From assembly GCA_017427165.1 (NCBI GenBank), contig JAFRTK010000107.1, positions 1 to 44,533 on the forward strand: 44,533 bases of DNA, in the 5' to 3' direction. This document shows positions 42,530-44,533 of the stretch, in pieces. Each line of letters opens with the position of its first letter. Position 1 is the first letter of the stretch. The DNA comes from Clostridia bacterium (lineage in GTDB: Bacteria; Bacillota; Clostridia; Christensenellales; Aristaeellaceae). Made by a program: the position numbers and the translations under genes. The notes beneath the pieces are model-generated. The model was not told the origin of the DNA and made no database searches. It worked only from the letters and a program-made list of their open reading frames with translations.

Positions 42530-43425
42530 AACCTGCAGAGAATGCTTTTTATTCCGGATTCATTACCATTGTCGGCCTTCCGAATGTCGGGAAATCCTCA
42601 CTGATGAATGCGATGATCGGTGAAAAGGTGGCCATTGTATCCAACCGGCCGCAGACCACCCGGAACCGGATCATGGGGGTTGTGACGCATGAGCACGACC
42701 AGATGGTTTTCCTGGATACACCGGGTATTCATCAGCCGCGAACGCGGCTCGGGGAGTATATGATGCAGTCGGTCCATACTGCCATGGATGGCATGGACTG
42801 TGTACTGATGATTGCAGATGCGTCCCATATCACAGACAGGGACCTGGCGATTGCGGCGGATGTGGTTTCCCGGAAGGTGCCCAAGATCCTGGCGCTGAAC
42901 AAGATTGACCTGATCCGGCCGGATGCTGTTCTGGAAGCAACCGCCCGCTTTGCTGAATATGCTTTTGATGAAATAATCCCGGTCAGCGCAAAGACAGGCG
43001 CCGGGCTTGAGGAACTGAACAGCAACCTGCGGAAATACCTGCCGGAAGGCCCGAAGTATTTCCCGGATGATATGATGACTGATCAGCCGGAACGGGTGCT
43101 CTGTGCGGAAATCATCCGCGAGAAAGCGCTCCGCCATCTGCGGGATGAAGTGCCGCACGGAATCGGCGTTGAGATCCTCGGAATCGAAAAGATCCGGGAT
43201 GATCTGACGGAGATCAACGCAACGATCTATTGTGAAAGAGATGCCCACAAGGGGATTATCATCGGAAAGCACGGTGCCATGCTCCAGACGATCGGTACGG
43301 AAGCGCGGCTGGATATTGAACGGCTTCTCGACACCCATATCAATCTGAAACTATGGGTAAAAATCAGGCCCGACTGGCGGAACAACGCGTCGGACCTGAA
43401 AACACTCGGATATGAGGATAAATAA
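42526..43425 (+). CDS. era: GTPase Era
   Basis: Era binds 16S rRNA and is needed for 30S maturation. The 299-residue protein has G1 GLPNVGKSSLMNAM, the switch segment NRPQTTRNRIMG, G3 DTPGIHQP, G4 NKID and G5 SAKTG. A C-terminal KH domain includes AHKGIIIGKHGAMLQTIG. Length matches the family. The ATG overlaps the stop of the ybeY/cdd fusion (ATGA). It ends the conserved phoH-to-era block; a weak hairpin without a T-run lies just after. Confidence 0.98.
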   Translation: MKPAENAFYSGFITIVGLPNVGKSSLMNAMIGEKVAIVSNRPQTTRNRIMGVVTHEHDQMVFLDTPGIHQPRTRLGEYMMQSVHTAMDGMDCVLMIADASHITDRDLAIAADVVSRKVPKILALNKIDLIRPDAVLEATARFAEYAFDEIIPVSAKTGAGLEELNSNLRKYLPEGPKYFPDDMMTDQPERVLCAEIIREKALRHLRDEVPHGIGVEILGIEKIRDDLTEINATIYCERDAHKGIIIGKHGAMLQTIGTEARLDIERLLDTHINLKLWVKIRPDWRNNASDLKTLGYEDK

Positions 43426-43440
43426 CGGTCGGTATTCCCG

Positions 43441-44533
43441 TTATACCGGGAACACCTGGTAGATACCGCACTTCAGGTATTCGGTTTCCGGTGCGGCCGG
43501 AAGAATCGGATGATCCTTTCCCTGGCTGCGGAATTCCACCTGCCGCAGGGAAACGCGGGCGTCATACGCGGCATCCTGGATCATCTTTTTAAACAGGTCC
43601 GGTGTAACGTGCTGGCTGCAGGAGCAGGAAATCAGATAACCGCCGGGAACAACCATTTTCATGGCGCGCAGGTTGATTTCCTTATACCCGCGGAGTGCGC
43701 TTTCCACAGCGGAACGCGTCTTGGTAAATGCCGGCGGATCCAGGATGATCACGTCGTATTTCTGGCCGGATTTGCTCTGCTCGGAAAGCAGGTCAAATGC
43801 GTTGGCTGTCACAAAGCGGATGTTGTCCCCGAACCCGTTGAGGCGGGCATTTTCGGTGGCAAACTCACAGGCGTAATCACTGATATCAACACCGGTGACA
43901 TCCGCGGCGCCATAATGCGCGGCATGGAGCGCGAAAGAGCCGGTGTGCGTGAAGCAGTCCAGGACTTTTTTATTTTTTACAAACGGAGCAATCGCAGCCC
44001 GGTTTTCTTTCTGATCGAGGAAGAAACCGGTTTTTTGTCCTTCCTTGACATCCACCAGGAAACGAATTCCGTTTTCCGTCATTTCCACTCGATCCGGAAC
44101 GTTCCCGTAAAGCAGGCCGGTCTTCATTTCCATGCCTTCGAGCTTGCGGACGGGAATGTCATCCCGTTCCCAGATGCCGTCGGGATGGATTTCATCGACA
44201 ATCGCGTCGATCACATCCTGCTTGAAGCGCTCCATTCCCAGCGACATGCACTGGATAACCACCGTGCTGCCAAACACGTCGGCAATCAGGGCCGGAAGGC
44301 GGTCGCTCTCCGCAAAGATCAGCCGGCAGCTGCGAAGATCGGCAAAAGTCCGGCGGTATTCAACAGCATCGTGAACACGCCGGAAGATAAAAGCGCGGTC
44401 AATTTCCTCATCCTGCCAGGTGAGAATGCGGAGTGCGATCTGGCTGTTGGGGTTGTAGAACGCCTTTGCCAGGAAACGCCCTTTGTCAGAATAGATACTG
44501 ACAACGTCACCGGGATTGCAGTGACCTTCCGTA
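43441..44533 (-). CDS. class I SAM-dependent rRNA methyltransferase, RlmI family, N-terminus cut by window edge
   Basis: Read from the right edge, the minus-strand frame stays open for 364 codons. It starts inside a PUA-like domain with the segment NPGDVVSIYSDKGRFLAKAFYNP, then SQIALRILTW. The RlmI/RlmK core follows: ENGIRFLVDVKEGQKTGFFLDQKENRA, VLDCFTHTGSFALHAA (SAM loop), VTGVDISDYACEFATENARLNG and VIILDPPAFTKTRSA. RlmI methylates cytosine C1962 of 23S rRNA in E. coli (known); the target here is inferred. About 25-30 N-terminal residues are missing. ATG 44277 is an internal methionine, not the true start. It converges on era. Confidence 0.93.
   Translation of the reverse strand, partial: TEGHCNPGDVVSIYSDKGRFLAKAFYNPNSQIALRILTWQDEEIDRAFIFRRVHDAVEYRRTFADLRSCRLIFAESDRLPALIADVFGSTVVIQCMSLGMERFKQDVIDAIVDEIHPDGIWERDDIPVRKLEGMEMKTGLLYGNVPDRVEMTENGIRFLVDVKEGQKTGFFLDQKENRAAIAPFVKNKKVLDCFTHTGSFALHAAHYGAADVTGVDISDYACEFATENARLNGFGDNIRFVTANAFDLLSEQSKSGQKYDVIILDPPAFTKTRSAVESALRGYKEINLRAMKMVVPGGYLISCSCSQHVTPDLFKKMIQDAAYDARVSLRQVEFRSQGKDHPILPAAPETEYLKCGIYQVFPV

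Noticed and set aside
43426-43470. Hairpin CGGTATTCCCG / CGGGAACACC between era and the RlmI-type gene as a terminator
   Set aside because: The stem is imperfect and neither strand has a T-run after it, so I cannot call it an intrinsic terminator.
1-44533. CRISPR arrays, insertion sequences, prophage or defence islands
   Set aside because: No direct-repeat/spacer pattern, transposase, integrase or terminal inverted repeats were found; genes are packed in conserved housekeeping order.

Overview
The window reads as a chromosomal segment of an anaerobic low-to-mid GC Firmicute, most likely class Clostridia. The reasons are the gene orders darA-holB-ricT, mrnC-rlmB-sigH, yloU-yloV-recG and phoH-pgpH-ybeY-cdd-era, a sporulation-type sigma factor H, two T-box leaders, a standalone 2[4Fe-4S] ferredoxin, the GlgC/GlgD pair, and SD-driven GTG and TTG starts. 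Base composition looks moderately GC-rich by eye (not counted). There are no insertion sequences, phage genes, rRNA or CRISPR arrays. Almost all of it is compact, housekeeping DNA.

Layout. 1-4.2 kb: tmcAL (cut by the left edge) diverges from darA-holB-ricT, followed by a ferredoxin with its own promoter and terminator. 4.2-7.4 kb: tRNA-Lys(CTT) on the minus strand, then mrnC-thyX-rlmB-sigH. 7.4-8.6 kb: an ECF sigma factor and its putative membrane anti-sigma factor on the minus strand. 8.7-12.7 kb: glgC-glgD-glgA for glycogen synthesis, closed by a terminator. 12.7-16.2 kb: trmN6, a YhiN-type flavoprotein, a TetR regulator and deoD. 16.2-19.5 kb (minus): a T-box leader, best read as tyrosine-specific, drives an aminotransferase, tyrS and a YigZ protein. 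19.6-25.8 kb: yloU-yloV-recG-ppk. 25.8-32.6 kb (minus): a six-gene operon DUF512-der-plsY-lepA-DUF1273-hemW. 32.7-33.8 kb: a lone, divergent MreB-like gene.

33.9-38.1 kb (minus) is the most unusual region. A second T-box leader drives two translationally coupled genes. The first keeps the isopropylmalate-synthase fold and its LeuA-type regulatory domain but has lost the canonical metal-ligand residues. The second is a fusion of a sugar-isomerase-like TIM barrel with an AMP-forming acyl-CoA synthetase. I know of no described pathway with this pair, and it is the best candidate here for an undescribed amino-acid-responsive system.

38.2-43.4 kb: phoH, pgpH (c-di-AMP phosphodiesterase), a single ORF fusing YbeY and cytidine deaminase, and era. 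43.4 kb to the right edge (minus): an RlmI-type methyltransferase cut by the window. The window also holds both a c-di-AMP receptor (DarA) and a c-di-AMP phosphodiesterase (PgpH), about 38 kb apart.
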